A DNA stretch of 64,000 nucleotides from Streblospio benedicti (GCA_019095985.1 CM032665.1:31211875-31275874), one strand, 5' to 3'; positions 35,050 to 46,772 are shown, numbered from the stretch's first letter. Notes: generated from the sequence alone by a model not told the origin. Made by a program: numbers and translations.

Positions 35050-37930
35050 GTGTGGGGGGGAGGGTGCATATTCAGCGCCAAGGAACGTGTAACAGCAAGG
35101 TCTGTGCATCCCTGGTTCAAATCGCTTACGATTAGGCGCGATATCGAGCCACTTGGGCCTGGTCGCCAGCCGGACACCGGGCATGGCCAAAGCTTGCAGG
35201 AAACAGCGAGAAAGGGCTAGTAGCGAACCATTTCAAATATTCTTTACGCATCATTTGAGTATCGGAAGATATTAGCCAATATGATATAACGTCGGTATCG
35301 GACGGGAACTGAGTGGTGACATTTATTACCCGGACACCATAGCGTAATCGGCAATCTTGCTAAATGTTCGGTCCACAACTGGTGTTTCACTTGCTGGGCT
35401 CTATAACAATTGCGTGTAGAAACAGATGCCATATAATTGTTGGAGGACATTCAATGTCGTGAAAAATGGCTAAAACCATCGCTGTAAGTCCGATTACCCC
35501 ACCCCCACCACCAAACCTAGCTACACACTCGCACACGCACGCGCGTGCGCGCACATCCTGGATGACCATTATGAACAAAGCTCTAAACTATTAGTGGTAC
35601 ATGTACGGACATTGAGATATAATTGCCTTGCGTGATCCCATGACACTATTCACTTCAGTCTTCTATATTTGCCTAATTGTCACGAATGTATAAGTGCACA
35701 TCATCTTAGTAGATCTTGGTTAATTACGATAAACAATCAACGCCGGTGCTATATTTATGGCACAAAAGGAAATCTTCACAATAAACATGAGAACAAAAGT
35801 ACTGAGTGGAGAATACATAACATAGAAATCCAGTGTCCTGGTTGCAGACACTAGTATGCTATTAATAAAGGGTATGATTAGGGACTCCTTGTGAGTAGAG
35901 ATCCATAAAAGCAAGCGGAGAAAATACAATAATTTTTCCAGAACAGGCCAGTTGTCCACTATTCCCTCCAGAAACTGTCCAATCAGCTAGCTATTTCTAG
36001 GTGTTAAACCAGATCACCCCGACCATCCAAAACTGGACCATTTGGAGCTACCATCCCGTCCATCCATCATGTCAAATGTGGGGAATAACGATTTTAATCT
36101 GTCGGCTCGGGAGACAGCCTCCCTAAGCCTCCAGACGAGACCAATGCTAAGCAGAATGACCTTAGGATCCTAGAAATTAACTGCAGGTGCTCGAGATAAT
36201 CCTCCATACGACACAGAAAAGCAAGTGGATGGCCCAGATTAATGGATCATTTACAGTTTTATTCTTGACGGGGCCAAAAACACAAGCCATTTCTCGTGAG
36301 AAGGTTGTGATAAGTCTTCCAGCCGGAACCAGAGCCAGTTAGAAGTGCGTCATTCCCCCATAGGAACTACAGAATCAGCCAAATATCTACAGATTTGAAC
36401 CCAGATCTGCCATGAGCCACCAGGAATATCCAAAACGGGATCGGCTGGAGCTACCATCCTCCGTGTGAACTGTCAATGTGCGGGGTCATAACAATATACA
36501 GAGATCATAAATGCGTATAATATGTTTGGATAAAGAACACCACTTTCTATGAGTAAGTTTGTGTCCTTTGGCGTAAACAAATACCGATAGCGCCAACAGC
36601 AACGTCAGGATTACTGTAGAATGAAGTAAAACTATTAGCATCAACGCGCAGTTTAACCGCAATTAGCAATCAAATGTTTCTCTGCAAATCACACTGCCCA
36701 GTCAAGAGGGATTCTAGGTCACGGTCTTCCGGTGCCGGGTCCATGTTAAGGCATGCCCGGTCATTGTGCTAGTGGGACACAATCTGGACACGGACACATT
36801 ATTACCCATACATCACGTGACAGATGTCCCCTGCTGCCGGCTCCCGGTTGCTGCGTCAAACGCTCATCAACTTTTCGAGCATTGTGCGCGAATATGTGTC
36901 TCATTTTTATCAAACGTTACTATTGTTACAAATACACGTACACAGGTCAACGTTGCACATAGTGCGAAACGGCTGTTCAGCGATTTGCTTTTCTAGGTGG
37001 GCCTAATACTGTCTTATATTTTAGCCACGGGTCTGTTATTAGGCCGATGCATACCGAGGGCGATGACATTCTCTGGTAGAGTGACGTTTTCCGTTTGCCT
37101 GCACTCGTTCGCCGGTTCTTCCTCGAGCAGTAAAATACAGCAGGCAGTGAGTGACTATTTATTTTCACAATGACCAATTTATAGCATTCTTCAATGAAAT
37201 ACTGTGTGTTACGCCTTAAATCTGCATGAGGTAATAATCAAACCACGCGGAGTAATTTATTTGGATAAACACGAGGTAATAACGTCGGCCAATTTACTTG
37301 GCATCCCTGCGCGGATTAAAGTAGTTCTTGACTATCGCATCGACTCACTTGGCTGCCAATGATGTCATGGCGAAAACAAGAGTCTCTCCGGGATGACGGA
37401 AATCCGACTTTCATCGCCATGTTTGGTCACGGTCGTTCTGATTCTCATCAACTTCCTGTTTGTAATCTAAACGTGACGTCATGCTTTCGGTCTGTCATCG
37501 TAGCGTGGCACGTTGTTAGTGTGTTCGATTTGTAAATTTACGAGTTTGATGTTGACTTTCCTGAATTATTTAGTTTGACTAATCTATCCATTACTGTGGG
37601 TGATCATGTGCGACAGCTGACAGCAAAATTGAGTTCCGCTATGAGGAGGGTGCTGAATGGCATTTAAAAAAATGCTTTCATAACCATCTCTAATAGGTCT
37701 TTGTGCGTTGTATTTAAGGGAGCTTGCATAATAATGGAAGTTGAGAGAAACCCCTCCCCCTCACGCACGCACGCACGCGCGCACACACACTTATTGCTTT
37801 AATAAATTAACCACAGTACCAGTTTGTCTCCCAGCATCTTCAACTGTCTTACGGCATTGAGCCCGGTACATTGTTAGAACAACTTTCACTGTACCTGTTC
37901 ATTTCCTGATAAAAGTACACTCATTCACGG
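35050..37930. other. Intergenic DNA without recognised genes
   Basis: No supported exon. It includes a diverged direct-repeat pair (35967-36085 and 36362-36490, sharing GGAGCTACCATCC and ATCAGC(T/C) blocks) and an alternating CG/CA tract at 37760-37791. Confidence 0.45.
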
Positions 37931-38390
37931 AACATGCAACGCTTCAAAAGTTGAAATTAAGATGTGGCATTTTACCAATAGGTGAGAACCTAATGCGACA
38001 AAATCGTAGTGATGAATGCTGCAAATGTGGGGCATTTGAATCGGCAAAACATCTTATACTATATTGCCCGTTTTATGAAGATGCCCGTATGCATATGTGG
38101 AGGAACATCTTTAAATATAACAATGAGTTTAACATATTTAATGATTTTTATATTACTGAATGCCTTTTAAGTGACAGAGGTGATGTTTTTAATATGTGTT
38201 TTATAAAGTTGATTCAAGAGGCGTGGGAGATAAGAAACAATATTTTAGGAAGTGCTCTGTAACTAATACTACGATATTATTTTATTACTCTACTATACTA
38301 TATTATTTATACTACTTGATTTTATTTTATTGAAACCCGTAACAAAAGGGTCTTTTACTGCATTTTGTAAACATTCTCAATAAATGCAGT
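37930..38390 (+). mobile_element. LINE 3' end with C-terminal zinc-knuckle-like segment
   Basis: The frame LQKLKLRCGILPIGENL continues to CCKCGAFESAKHLILYCPFY and ends NNILGSAL then stop at 38262. The C-x2-C...H-x4-C pattern with CPFYEDAR is the usual C-terminal region of non-LTR ORF2 proteins. About 120 bp of AT-rich 3' flank with AATAAATG follows. The rest of the element is absent: a 5'-truncated copy. Confidence 0.65.
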
Positions 38391-38942
38391 TAATTCTAAA
38401 ATCTAAAAAACAAACATCGCTCCACGAGAAGAAGAAGAAAAAACAACAGAAGACAAAAAAAGCTCAACGGTCCAAAATCAGCGGCGGCGGCATACCTTCA
38501 CATAGCCGTAAAGCACTTATTAGAGCGCACCTGAATAGAAGCCCCGACCCATGAATAAGCCATAATCACACGACAAAAAGCCCGAAAAGACAGGCCCAGA
38601 ATGCCGCTATTGTCGTCTGCTTGTGATTAGTGCGCTCATTGCCCCGTCACTCAGGTATTCATACACTTTGATGGAACTATTTGCGAGAGCTGTGTCCACT
38701 CATTGAGCGCCACTTGTCCGCGGATCAGTTCGCGCCGTGCCGGGGCCGGGGAGGTGGGAGGGGGGCCTGTAGGGTGCTTCAACGTCCGCGTGGATTGCTG
38801 CATGGGCACACATACGGTGGAGCGACACGCATACGTCACACGTACGTCACTGTGACGCTCTTGTTTCTGCACCTGCTGATTTTTGCTGCTGCATTTTCTA
38901 ATGATTCCCCTCCTTTTTAGAAGGAAAAACCCTACTCAGATG

Positions 38943-38982
38943 CTCCTCTTTTCGTCTAGAAGCTTCTAGACGAAAAGAGGAG
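38943..38982. repeat. Perfect 40-bp palindrome without spacer
   Basis: CTCCTCTTTTCGTCTAGAAG is followed at once by its exact reverse complement, centred on AAGCTT. Outer arms continue loosely as GGAAAAACCCT / AGGGTTTTCC (38921 and 38981). Confidence 0.9.
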
Positions 38983-40130
38983 GGTTTTCCTTCCACTAAA
39001 TGTTGAATCCATATGCTAAGAAATCACTACTAAATGAGATTCCCCCTCCTCTCTTACTCATCTTCCTACCAATCCTCCTCAATCTCTACGTGTTTTATGT
39101 GTTGCGAGGTTAGTTGAAACAGGATGAGATCAAAGGTCAACGCAATCACGTGATGACAACAATGAAAGGCGTGGAGCACGTGTCTAATTACAGTACCGCG
39201 GTCCGTGCGCAGAGCGCTGATTGTTTGGAATCTGTTTGTCGTGTGACTCGGTGCCGTAAAACCCGACAATGTGTCCTGTGAACGGACCTTGACTGTGATG
39301 TGACATGGCGAAGGTGTAGAGCGGATTTTGTTTGCCAAGTTCTGCGAGGGATACAGGATGATTTGTATAAACTGCATGGGGATATGAGATCGAAGCTCGT
39401 TTGTTCTATACACTTATTTGCTTATAGAAATATTTAGGGTGCGATCCGTAGTTCCTGTCTAAAACCAGAAGGTGGCTACGAACAATTGCATTCTGGGAAA
39501 CAAAAAATAGACAAACAGTATGAGTCTTTATCATTTCTTTCTGACACGCCGTAGCATCACAGAGCTTTTGTTGATTGAGACTGACACCACGTGGGGAAAA
39601 ATCGTACTGAAATATTTCTATCGAGACAGCGAAAAAGCTTTATGCAAAAAAGCCACGTGTTTGGTTTGTTTGTCTATTTATTTCCCATGATTCCTAGCTA
39701 TACGAAAACAAATGTATTCTAGGCTTTGAGAGAAATGCTGTAGACAAACGCATCCGCAATACGACGATGCACACTTGCCAATGTACGTTGCTAGTTGGAC
39801 CACTCAAGTTATGAGTGCGGCACAAATCTTGTGAGATGGCCGAGGACATAACAGGGAACGTGGCGTAAAAGCACGACATTGAGCCGGCTACTTTATCACA
39901 TGTCGTACGTCCTCGCGCAGTTCTCGTCTTTTCTGGCGGCTGACGTTGCTGTTGTTTATCGTCTATGTGATTGGAGCGGCACATGCGCATGAGCGCGTTA
40001 TGTGCGGATACGGCGGCCATTTCTTGCCGACAGGTGCCCGAGACAGGTGCCCGTCATGGCGGCATAGTGCCATGATGAAATGAATTGTTACTTAAAATTT
40101 GTCGAGTAAGGTTCATAGCATATTGGTAAC
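38983..40130. other. Intergenic DNA without recognised genes
   Basis: Moderate GC. A minus-strand open frame at 39694-40020 begins ATGGCCGCCGTATCC in a CpG-rich spot but shows no domain; a YY1-like ATGGCCGCC could mark an unassigned start site. Confidence 0.35.
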
Positions 40131-40417
40131 CATGTATCATTTTGAGTTCTTTCTTTATAGAATATGCATAAATTCCAAAATTAAAACCATATAATTACTA
40201 AATATATCTAAAAAATATTTATTCAACTGTTTCCGACTGTTGTCCTCGTCAGAATACAATAAAACATATAAGTCTTACGTTTTTATTGTATTCTGACGAG
40301 GACAACAGTCGAAAACAGTTGAATAAATAAGTTTTAGATATATTTAGTAATTATATGGTTTTAATTTTGGAATTATTTATGCATATTTTATAAAGAAAGA
40401 ACTCAAAATGATACATG
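40131..40417. repeat. Large foldback element
   Basis: Two arms of about 130 bp run from CATGTATCATTTTGAGTTCT to its complement AGAACTCAAAATGATACATG, nearly perfect, with a spacer of about 20 bp around CATATAAGTCTTACG. The 287-bp unit could form a long hairpin. No coding potential. Confidence 0.85.
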
Positions 40418-40616
40418 AAATGCACTGTGTTTTCTAGCCATATACTAGAGTTCTCAGTACGTCAAGTTGCTGCCAGTCAGTTATATGAGTCGACGTAGGC
40501 TATTTTAAGAAATTTTCATATGCTTTTTACTTTTTAATAAAACAAATATACCACTGAAGTCCAAGTGAATGGGGGAAACCACATAGTAAAGGGCATGGGT
40601 CCCTGCATCATGGGAT

Positions 40617-40712
40617 GGGTGTGTGGTATGTATACTTCAATGATTTACAAACACTATATATAGTATAGGTTTTAGTCGTTGTAAATCATTGTAGTATGCA
40701 TACCACACACCC
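40617..40712. repeat. Hairpin repeat
   Basis: Arms GGGTGTGTGGTATGTATACT and the complementary AGTATGCATACCACACACCC, about 36 bp with few mismatches, around a spacer of about 24 bp (CACTATATATAGTATAGG). Confidence 0.75.
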
Positions 40713-41127
40713 AATTTTGTTTTTGTAAAAGCAAGCAGTTTTTAGACATGAGGTTGTTTTTTTTATCTTTGATGCTACTCCACATCCTCAATCACCATGA
40801 TGCCGGAGCACCGATTTGAATTAAATGGGCATGTAGATTAAAATGTATGTTTGATTCATCCTGGGTTTCTTTATTCATGAGATGATTTATTGGATACCAA
40901 TAGAAACCAAAGTTAACCATTTTTGACTTTCGTTGTTATCGCAACAACTTCATCGGGCCGAGTGCAAAATCTCGACACTGCTGTCACATGACTGCCGCCA
41001 ATGGTGGTTGACCCAATTTTTGCACTTTCAGAATATAAAATTCTATTTGGTTTTATAAATTAGTACAAATAATAGGTGTTCTTTATTCAAATGTCAAACC
41101 ATGGTTTTATAATATGTGCATTATAGG

Positions 41128-41270
41128 TCAACCACCAATTAAGACCACCTCTCTATGGAGACATCTCTATAATAAGACCACTTTTCACATCCCCATACCT
41201 TTCAAAAGCTACCAAAATGGTTCTGTATAGAGACCACCTCTCTATTGAGACCACCTAATACTAGTCACAA
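41128..41270. mobile_element. pogo/Tigger-like MITE copy
   Basis: Same family as the complete copy at 25863: CACCAATTAAGACCACCTCTC, TATAATAAGACCACTTTTCAC and TATAGAGACCACCTCTCTAT blocks are recognisable. The ends are less clear. Confidence 0.5.
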
Positions 41271-41733
41271 AGGGTTTCATCATTATAGATATGCTTTACG
41301 AAGGCTTTTTCATCATTATAGATATGTGCTTTACAGCTGCTATATCACAGAGCTTTACGCAGAGCTTTTATCAGCTATAGCTAGGTAAATACGCCCAGCT
41401 ACCGCTGGTAGTACTGGGAAGCCACTAACCTCATTTGTATACCACAGCCTATTGTAGTCCCCACAATCCTATCAGAGGTCACCATCCAATGGAGGCTTTG
41501 ACCCCGGGTGCGAGCTGCGTGATTTTACATAATTCCGCTCCATCCTGGTGGCAGTTCAGTGGTTAAACGGTGATTTCCAAACACGTCGCGCATTTGACCC
41601 CAGTTGAAGATCCACAGCGATTTGCATATTTTCAGAGGTAATTTTATACAAACATATGGCGGCTGTGCTCTTTAATGGTCCTAGTTTCAACGTGTGCAAG
41701 GTTAAAATTCAGTACACATGTCATTATTTATAA

Positions 41734-41802
41734 TGTGTGTAGTTTTATTTTTCAGCTGTGTTCTTGTCACGAATACAGCTGAAAGATAAAACTATACACT
41801 AT
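41734..41802. repeat. Hairpin repeat
   Basis: GTGTAGTTTTATTTTTCAGC and its complement GCTGAAAGATAAAACTATAC flank a short spacer. No other content. Confidence 0.6.
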
Positions 41803-42059
41803 AGATAATGAGATCTATATGCTGCTGTGGGGCAAATATTTACAATGTGTATATCGTCCTACATCTGCAGGCTGGGTTGTAATTTGCGAACGTGTACTAA
41901 ACGGTAACTTGCTGGCTGAAAACAAGTGTGTTTGAAACAGAGTTTAGTTCTATTTTGTTCTGATTTTTTCTTTTTTCCTTTGCAGCACGCTCTCTCGTCA
42001 ACTTTTTGCACTGTATTTGCACTGTATAATCAAATCACTTCAAGTGAAAAAAAAGTCAA

Positions 42060-42330
42060 GTAATATTTATTTAAAAGCCGGTACAATATAACAAATAACA
42101 TAAGCTCTACAGAGCTTTTAAAACCGACAATGCAGACACATACACAAATAAAGTATACACTAAAATAAACTTATATAGATAAGTAATTTACAAAATGAAC
42201 ATTTACAGCTTTCACCTTCCCACATTCCAATGACACCCCTAAACTCATTTAATGACATTGACACTCTAAAATCATTTGGAAGTTCATTCCAATTTTTTTG
42301 TGCACTATGAAATTTTCTTCTTGCATCAAT
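42060..42330 (-). mobile_element. LINE C-terminal tail, 5'-truncated
   Basis: On the minus strand the frame reads RKFHSAQKNWNELPNDFRVS then MSLNEFRG. The W-N-x-L-P...S-L-x-x-F pattern is the conserved end of CR1/jockey-like ORF2 proteins. It is cut off on its 5' side next to the GC-rich frame at 42345. Confidence 0.55.
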
Positions 42331-42344
42331 GGATGTTTATAATG

Positions 42345-42526
42345 CAGACGCTGATCATTCTATAGACAAAAGTCGCCTGCGCCGTACGTCAAAGGAGAGG
42401 CCATCCCTGCGCTCCCCGAGCCCGGAACCGTCGCCTCCCGCCCGAGTGCCCTCCCCCCGCGCATCCCGGAAGTCGCCCACCACGCAGCATGGCGGCTTTT
42501 TCATCCGTCTGCGAGCTTTCAAATAG
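42345..42526 (+). CDS. Candidate orphan exon, Ser/Pro/Arg-rich
   Basis: A GC-rich island in AT-rich DNA, preceded by CATTCTATAG and open to TAG: KSRLRRTSKERPSLRSPSPE, then PSPPARVPSPRASRKSP and the end FFIRLRAFK. Third positions are G/C-rich like the true exons here. No partner exon was found within several kb and no family was recognised. It could be the last exon of an unseen gene or a chance frame in a CpG patch. Confidence 0.3.
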
Positions 42527-43708
42527 AAGGACGTCTTTCATGTTGGCCTCTGCTGTGGATGCTGTTACTTCTATTCATTTTTTTCCTGGATTATTTTGTT
42601 GCTGTTCTTGTTGAAAATGTCGAAAACTCGCATCAAACCTGCACGCGATCAGCCAGATGACGGTAGAAGTTTCTACGTCGTTTTTAATCACCGCTCTCAT
42701 GTATTTTAAGCGTACTCTACTACTATGCAAACTACTATAATACATACCCGAGACAAACAGACATAATACGTGTACATGAATAATGGGATGTGTATTGGCA
42801 ATGACTGACGGCTCTGCGTGCAAGACTATATTCGTTTAACAATTGGACTCTTTCGTGTTTTGCTGCTCAGCCTCGTGCCTTGTAAAGAACTCAAATGTCA
42901 ATTGAAGTGTATGTAGAACAATTACGCTGCCACAAAATGGAACTCTACGCATGCGTGCTGGTCAGATAAGCATGTAGCAAACAAACAAACAAACAAACCC
43001 AGATTGAAACAATAGAACAAACAAACAATCAACTTATCAGTACCTGAAATACGTGATTATACTTTATGTTTGTGTGTTTAAAACATTCGCGAATAAACTT
43101 GAAGCAGCACATAACATAATTGTTGACCATTACAGTGTGACATTATAAGCTTGCGATAGTTTGGTCAACTTATAGTACACACTTTATCTTCTTTACATCG
43201 ACTAACAAACCATGTTGTTATCATTCCATTGCATTGAATAACAATTACTTATATGTCCAAATATATTCAGACTCAGTTTAAAAATCGATTTATTTCAGTT
43301 ATTCTTAGTTATGTAAACACGTATAGAAAGCTCTGTATCACTAGGACCTACCCATATTTGGCGGCTATTTCATACACTCGTTCCTTCAAATAACAATGTT
43401 GCCAAGGAAATCTTATGCAGATCACACCGTTTTGTTTTTGTCAGGTAAAGTTTTTTTTAGACTTTTTATGAAGGACTCGAAAAACGAACTCGCTTCTGAC
43501 GTTAATGCACGTCCTAAATATAAATATTCACATGTATAAGAAACTATCAAATGACCCTTTCATATTAAAAATGTATGAATTACTAGTTTTGACGTAATAT
43601 CAACACAAACAATTATCATTTTGCCCTAAGCAGGAACCATTTTACATACCAAGTTTGAATTGTTCGTTATCCATGGCATAAGGCGCACACCGCTACAATG
43701 GTAAGCAT

Positions 43709-44133
43709 TTAGGGATGATGTACATTTTGTCACGGTCCGCAAAAGTGGAACAGTTTTCCACTTAGGGGGGGGGGTAGGTCAATTTTTGGATGTTCCACTT
43801 TTTTGTGGGTGTAAAATTTTATCTCCCGCACTAAAACTTTTCATAACAGAATTCCACTATTTACTATTTAGATGTGGCATTAAAAAAGTACACACAGCAA
43901 ATTTCACACATTCATTAATTTTATAATTTACATTCCTGATATATAATAAATATTATTTTATGATATATATAAGTGATATTTGAATAAATATCGCGAAACA
44001 CTGTGTAGATATTCTTTGTCTTTGATTATGTCACACATCTGACGTTTCCACTTTTTGGGGGAGGTGGGGGTCAAGAAAAAAGAGAACACTGTTCCACTTT
44101 TGCGGAGCGTGACAAAATGTACATCATCCCTAA
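43709..44133. mobile_element. 425-bp MITE with about 43-bp terminal inverted repeats
   Basis: Left end TTAGGGATGATGTACATTTT running through GTCACGGTCCGCAAAAGTGG to GTTCCACTT-like blocks; the right end is its complement with few changes (GTGACAAAATGTACATCATC then CCTAA). A second inner inverted pair (TTCCACTTTTT) lies inside. No transposase, so non-autonomous. TTAGGG/CCCTAA termini suggest a TA or TTAA-like target; the superfamily is open. Confidence 0.75.
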
Positions 44134-44256
44134 CACATTGAATACAATGTATTAATAATTACACAATAAAACATTCAATGTTATGTCCATAAATCACATG
44201 ACAAAAACGTCAAATAATGGGAAGCTTGACAAACCGAGTGACTTAACTCTTTCAGT

Positions 44257-44262
44257 TTTATT
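44257..44262 (-). terminator. Poly(A) signal for the BTB gene
   Basis: AATAAA on the minus strand about 515 bp after the stop codon; the nearest canonical signal in that direction. Confidence 0.35.
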
Positions 44263-44435
44263 GAATGGAAATTAGTACATTGTATTATACTTTTCAATAA
44301 CATATATACTTTTCAATATTCTATGCTACAAGTCACAATGCAAATATTAAGAAAATGATGCCGTATGAGCTTGACAATTGGTGCTATAAAGGGACAATTT
44401 TTAGCAGATTTTTAGGTAGATGCGCGCGCCACATC

Positions 44436-44492
44436 GACATACGTCAGCAGATCGTCACGTCACTAAAATGTATGTGTGACGATCTGCTAATG
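44436..44492. repeat. Short hairpin
   Basis: ACATACGTCAGCAGATCGTCAC and GTGACGATCTGCTAATGTATGT form arms of about 22 bp around a 17-bp spacer. Confidence 0.55.
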
Positions 44493-44775
44493 TATGTTGA
44501 GGTGCTGGCGTGCGGATCTACGGTAGACACGAAATTTTGTGTCGTGATGGTTTGGTGGCGAACGAGCTGGTTCCCCTCGGTTCCACCACGCAGGGAGTGT
44601 GACAAGTTAACGTCTGTGATAATACTTCTGTATGAAATTTCAGCTTTGACCATATATGTGAGCCTTACAGGACCTAAATAAATATCTTAACAACATGAAT
44701 CTTTGAGATCGAGACACTACTTAGGTAACAATCATGAATATTTGCAGTTGCAAGTTTAACAGATTTTACAGTATT

Positions 44776-45951
44776 TCAATTAATACAAGCACAAATATTA
44801 GAGTTCTGCTCTGGCAGTAAACGTGCCGCTTTTTCATTCATGTAATTCATGCACACTTTGTAGCAGTCGACACAATTATGCTCCAGCGTCATTCTCTTGT
44901 GGTGCTTTGAGCACCGATTAATATAGTACATGTTATCATAAGACTTCACCAGTACCTCTGCATTCTGAATGTCCTCCAGCATTCTTTTCAGCATTTGTTT
45001 CTCGTCTTGATAGTTCTGTTTTATCAGCTGTATCTGCGATTCATAAAATCCAACAATTTGTTTTCTCTCTTGCTCCAGGATTTCTACCTTGTGCTCCACT
45101 TCCTTTTCTTTCTTGCCCACCACTGTGCTCAAGTCCTCGAGTTTTTTCTTAGTCTGGTTCAAGTACACCTTCATGATTTCAACCCTAGTGGTGCTCCGCA
45201 TATCCTCATATAATTTGTCGTTTGCCTCCAGTTCCTCTAACGGTATTCTTGTAATCTCTTGTGCTATTGCAGCAATCAGTTTTTGCAACTGATACTTGTC
45301 TGCCACCACAAGGTCGTCAATGATGATCTTTTTGATGGCGTTTGACGTTATCAGTACATGTGCAGGTGCTTCGTCGTCATCCACCAGATCCTGTGGTGGT
45401 TCGGCTGTGTTGCTGCTTTTGCCTTGGTAGTGTTTTGTTGTCTCTGTATCTATCTTTTTTATGAAGTTATTCATGAGCAGACTCTCACAGTCGTCTTTCA
45501 TTCGGCGGATCTGATATTCCTCAGCGAAAGGTAGCATTTTCATTACATTATCATCCGTGATGGACTTACCTCTGTCTGGATACAGCAGCCCAAGGAACTC
45601 CTCAACATCCTCCAGCTTTTGTCCCACAATCTTGATTTCAGGCTTGGGCGTATCGGCGAAGTAATTCGTAAACATTTTCTTGAAGACGGGGGAAGCTGTT
45701 GCGAGGATCACTTTGGAAGCATAAAGCTTCTTTCCCTCTACAAGAAGCACCATGTCCGTGAAAACATCTGCCTCCTTGAAATCATCTGACATTTTCATTA
45801 GCTGCATCTGCTGGCTTTGCTCTGCAGACTTGGCTATGAGAGAATCGCACTTGGTCATATTAATTGACAGATGGCTGACTTGCAAATCTTGTTCAGGATC
45901 CAGATCCTCTTCTTCCAACATATCTTCTTTTTGTTTACGTATGCAACTCAT
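44776..45951 (-). CDS. BTB/POZ protein with coiled coil and C-terminal Cys/His cluster
   Basis: Single open frame of 391 codons from the ATG at 45951. The frame stays open upstream to 46053, but a TTTACTTCAG acceptor lies between (about 45966) and the extra 34 residues look untranslated, so MSCIRKQKEDM is the preferred start. Residues about 62-163 form a BTB/POZ domain (DMVLLVEGKKLYASKVILAT, SPVFKKMF). A Lys/Asp-rich linker and a short helical IIIDDLVVADKYQLQKLIAA follow, then a long coiled coil (about 267-348) and near the end CSKHHKRMTLEHNCVDCYKV, a CxxH-x8-CxxC cluster like the first half of a B-box. No MATH, Kelch or zinc-finger array. BTB proteins commonly dimerise and act as cullin-3 adaptors; the substrate is unknown. 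The coding part is intronless, so retrocopy origin is possible, but it has no decay. Confidence 0.85.
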   Translation of the reverse strand: MSCIRKQKEDMLEEEDLDPEQDLQVSHLSINMTKCDSLIAKSAEQSQQMQLMKMSDDFKEADVFTDMVLLVEGKKLYASKVILATASPVFKKMFTNYFADTPKPEIKIVGQKLEDVEEFLGLLYPDRGKSITDDNVMKMLPFAEEYQIRRMKDDCESLLMNNFIKKIDTETTKHYQGKSSNTAEPPQDLVDDDEAPAHVLITSNAIKKIIIDDLVVADKYQLQKLIAAIAQEITRIPLEELEANDKLYEDMRSTTRVEIMKVYLNQTKKKLEDLSTVVGKKEKEVEHKVEILEQERKQIVGFYESQIQLIKQNYQDEKQMLKRMLEDIQNAEVLVKSYDNMYYINRCSKHHKRMTLEHNCVDCYKVCMNYMNEKAARLLPEQNSNICACIN

Positions 45952-46053
45952 GTTTGTAAACACTCTGAAGTAAACTATTTTTAAAATAGATCTTGTGTCA
46001 GTCGGACAGAATGCAAGAAACAAAAAACATATTTGCCATTGTTTTAAAATCAA

Positions 46054-46640
46054 CGTTTTAACATGAGATTATGTCAAAAGAAAAAACTTTCACATGATGT
46101 AGAGTATAGATAGCATCTGAACAAACCAAATATGTGAAGTTGTTTTGATGACATTTAATGACTGCATGATGGACTTCTTGTTTAATATTATATTAATCAT
46201 TAATTATTATAGATGTATTACACAATTTTATTATGTAATGAATATATCATCTAATTATATATAAACATCATGTTTCTAGCATAATGCTAATTTATTTGAT
46301 TGTGTCATAATGCCCCCTTACAATTAAGCAGCTTCTTGATCCCTATGTCACTTCTAGATTCATATGATCTACTGATCTAGTAGCGAGACAACTTGCTACG
46401 TTTGGATCATACAGAAGCTTTTAGAAGAGGCTTTCATGTCAGATCACTTAGAGAGGCCTTGTGATAGGCTAACGCACACCCAATAGTTCATTAGTCATCA
46501 GTCAACTCAAAATAGACATGTATATTCAATTGGTACTAAACTGTTTATGATAGCAAAACAACACGATTAGAAGCTTGTTGTTTTATTTTGTTAACTATAT
46601 GACAATTTTAAGTTATCGTACTTATTGCTGCTTTTTCCAG
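46054..46640. other. Intergenic, upstream of the BTB gene
   Basis: AT-rich, no supported gene or repeat. The BTB promoter and first exon should lie here, but no clear TATA or CpG patch is visible. Confidence 0.35.
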
Positions 46641-46772
46641 AGGTCTGAAGCAATTGCGCGGAGATTCGGTGATGCCAGTGTGGTCAGTGATCCGCCGTGG
46701 ACTCCTCAAGCTCGTATTGATCAGATAACCAAGCATGTCCTACAACAGACAAGTGTGCTCATTTTACGGTGA
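46641..46772 (+). CDS. Candidate orphan terminal exon
   Basis: GCTGCTTTTTCCAG precedes an open frame RSEAIARRFGDASVVSDPPW, then TPQARIDQITKHVLQQTSV and a TGA. The acceptor is strong and the amino acid composition protein-like, but no donor-linked partner exon was found upstream and I do not recognise the family. It could be a last exon, a relocated exon or a chance frame. Confidence 0.3.
   Translation, partial: RSEAIARRFGDASVVSDPPWTPQARIDQITKHVLQQTSVLILR

Noticed and set aside
35115-35160. GGTTCAAATCG, like a tRNA B box
   Set aside because: No A box at the right distance and no cloverleaf; not called as tRNA or SINE.
34467-35190. Several Gly/Pro/Ala-rich frames on both strands
   Set aside because: Produced by the CGG-rich promoter, poly-G runs and the tandem duplication.
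39694-40020. 108-codon minus-strand frame in a CpG-rich spot
   Set aside because: Good start context but no recognisable domain and no splice partner; may be part of a promoter.
45952-46053. 34-codon N-terminal extension of the BTB frame
   Set aside because: An acceptor-like TTTACTTCAG lies inside it and its hydrophobic stretch does not fit a cytosolic BTB protein; the ATG at 45951 was preferred.
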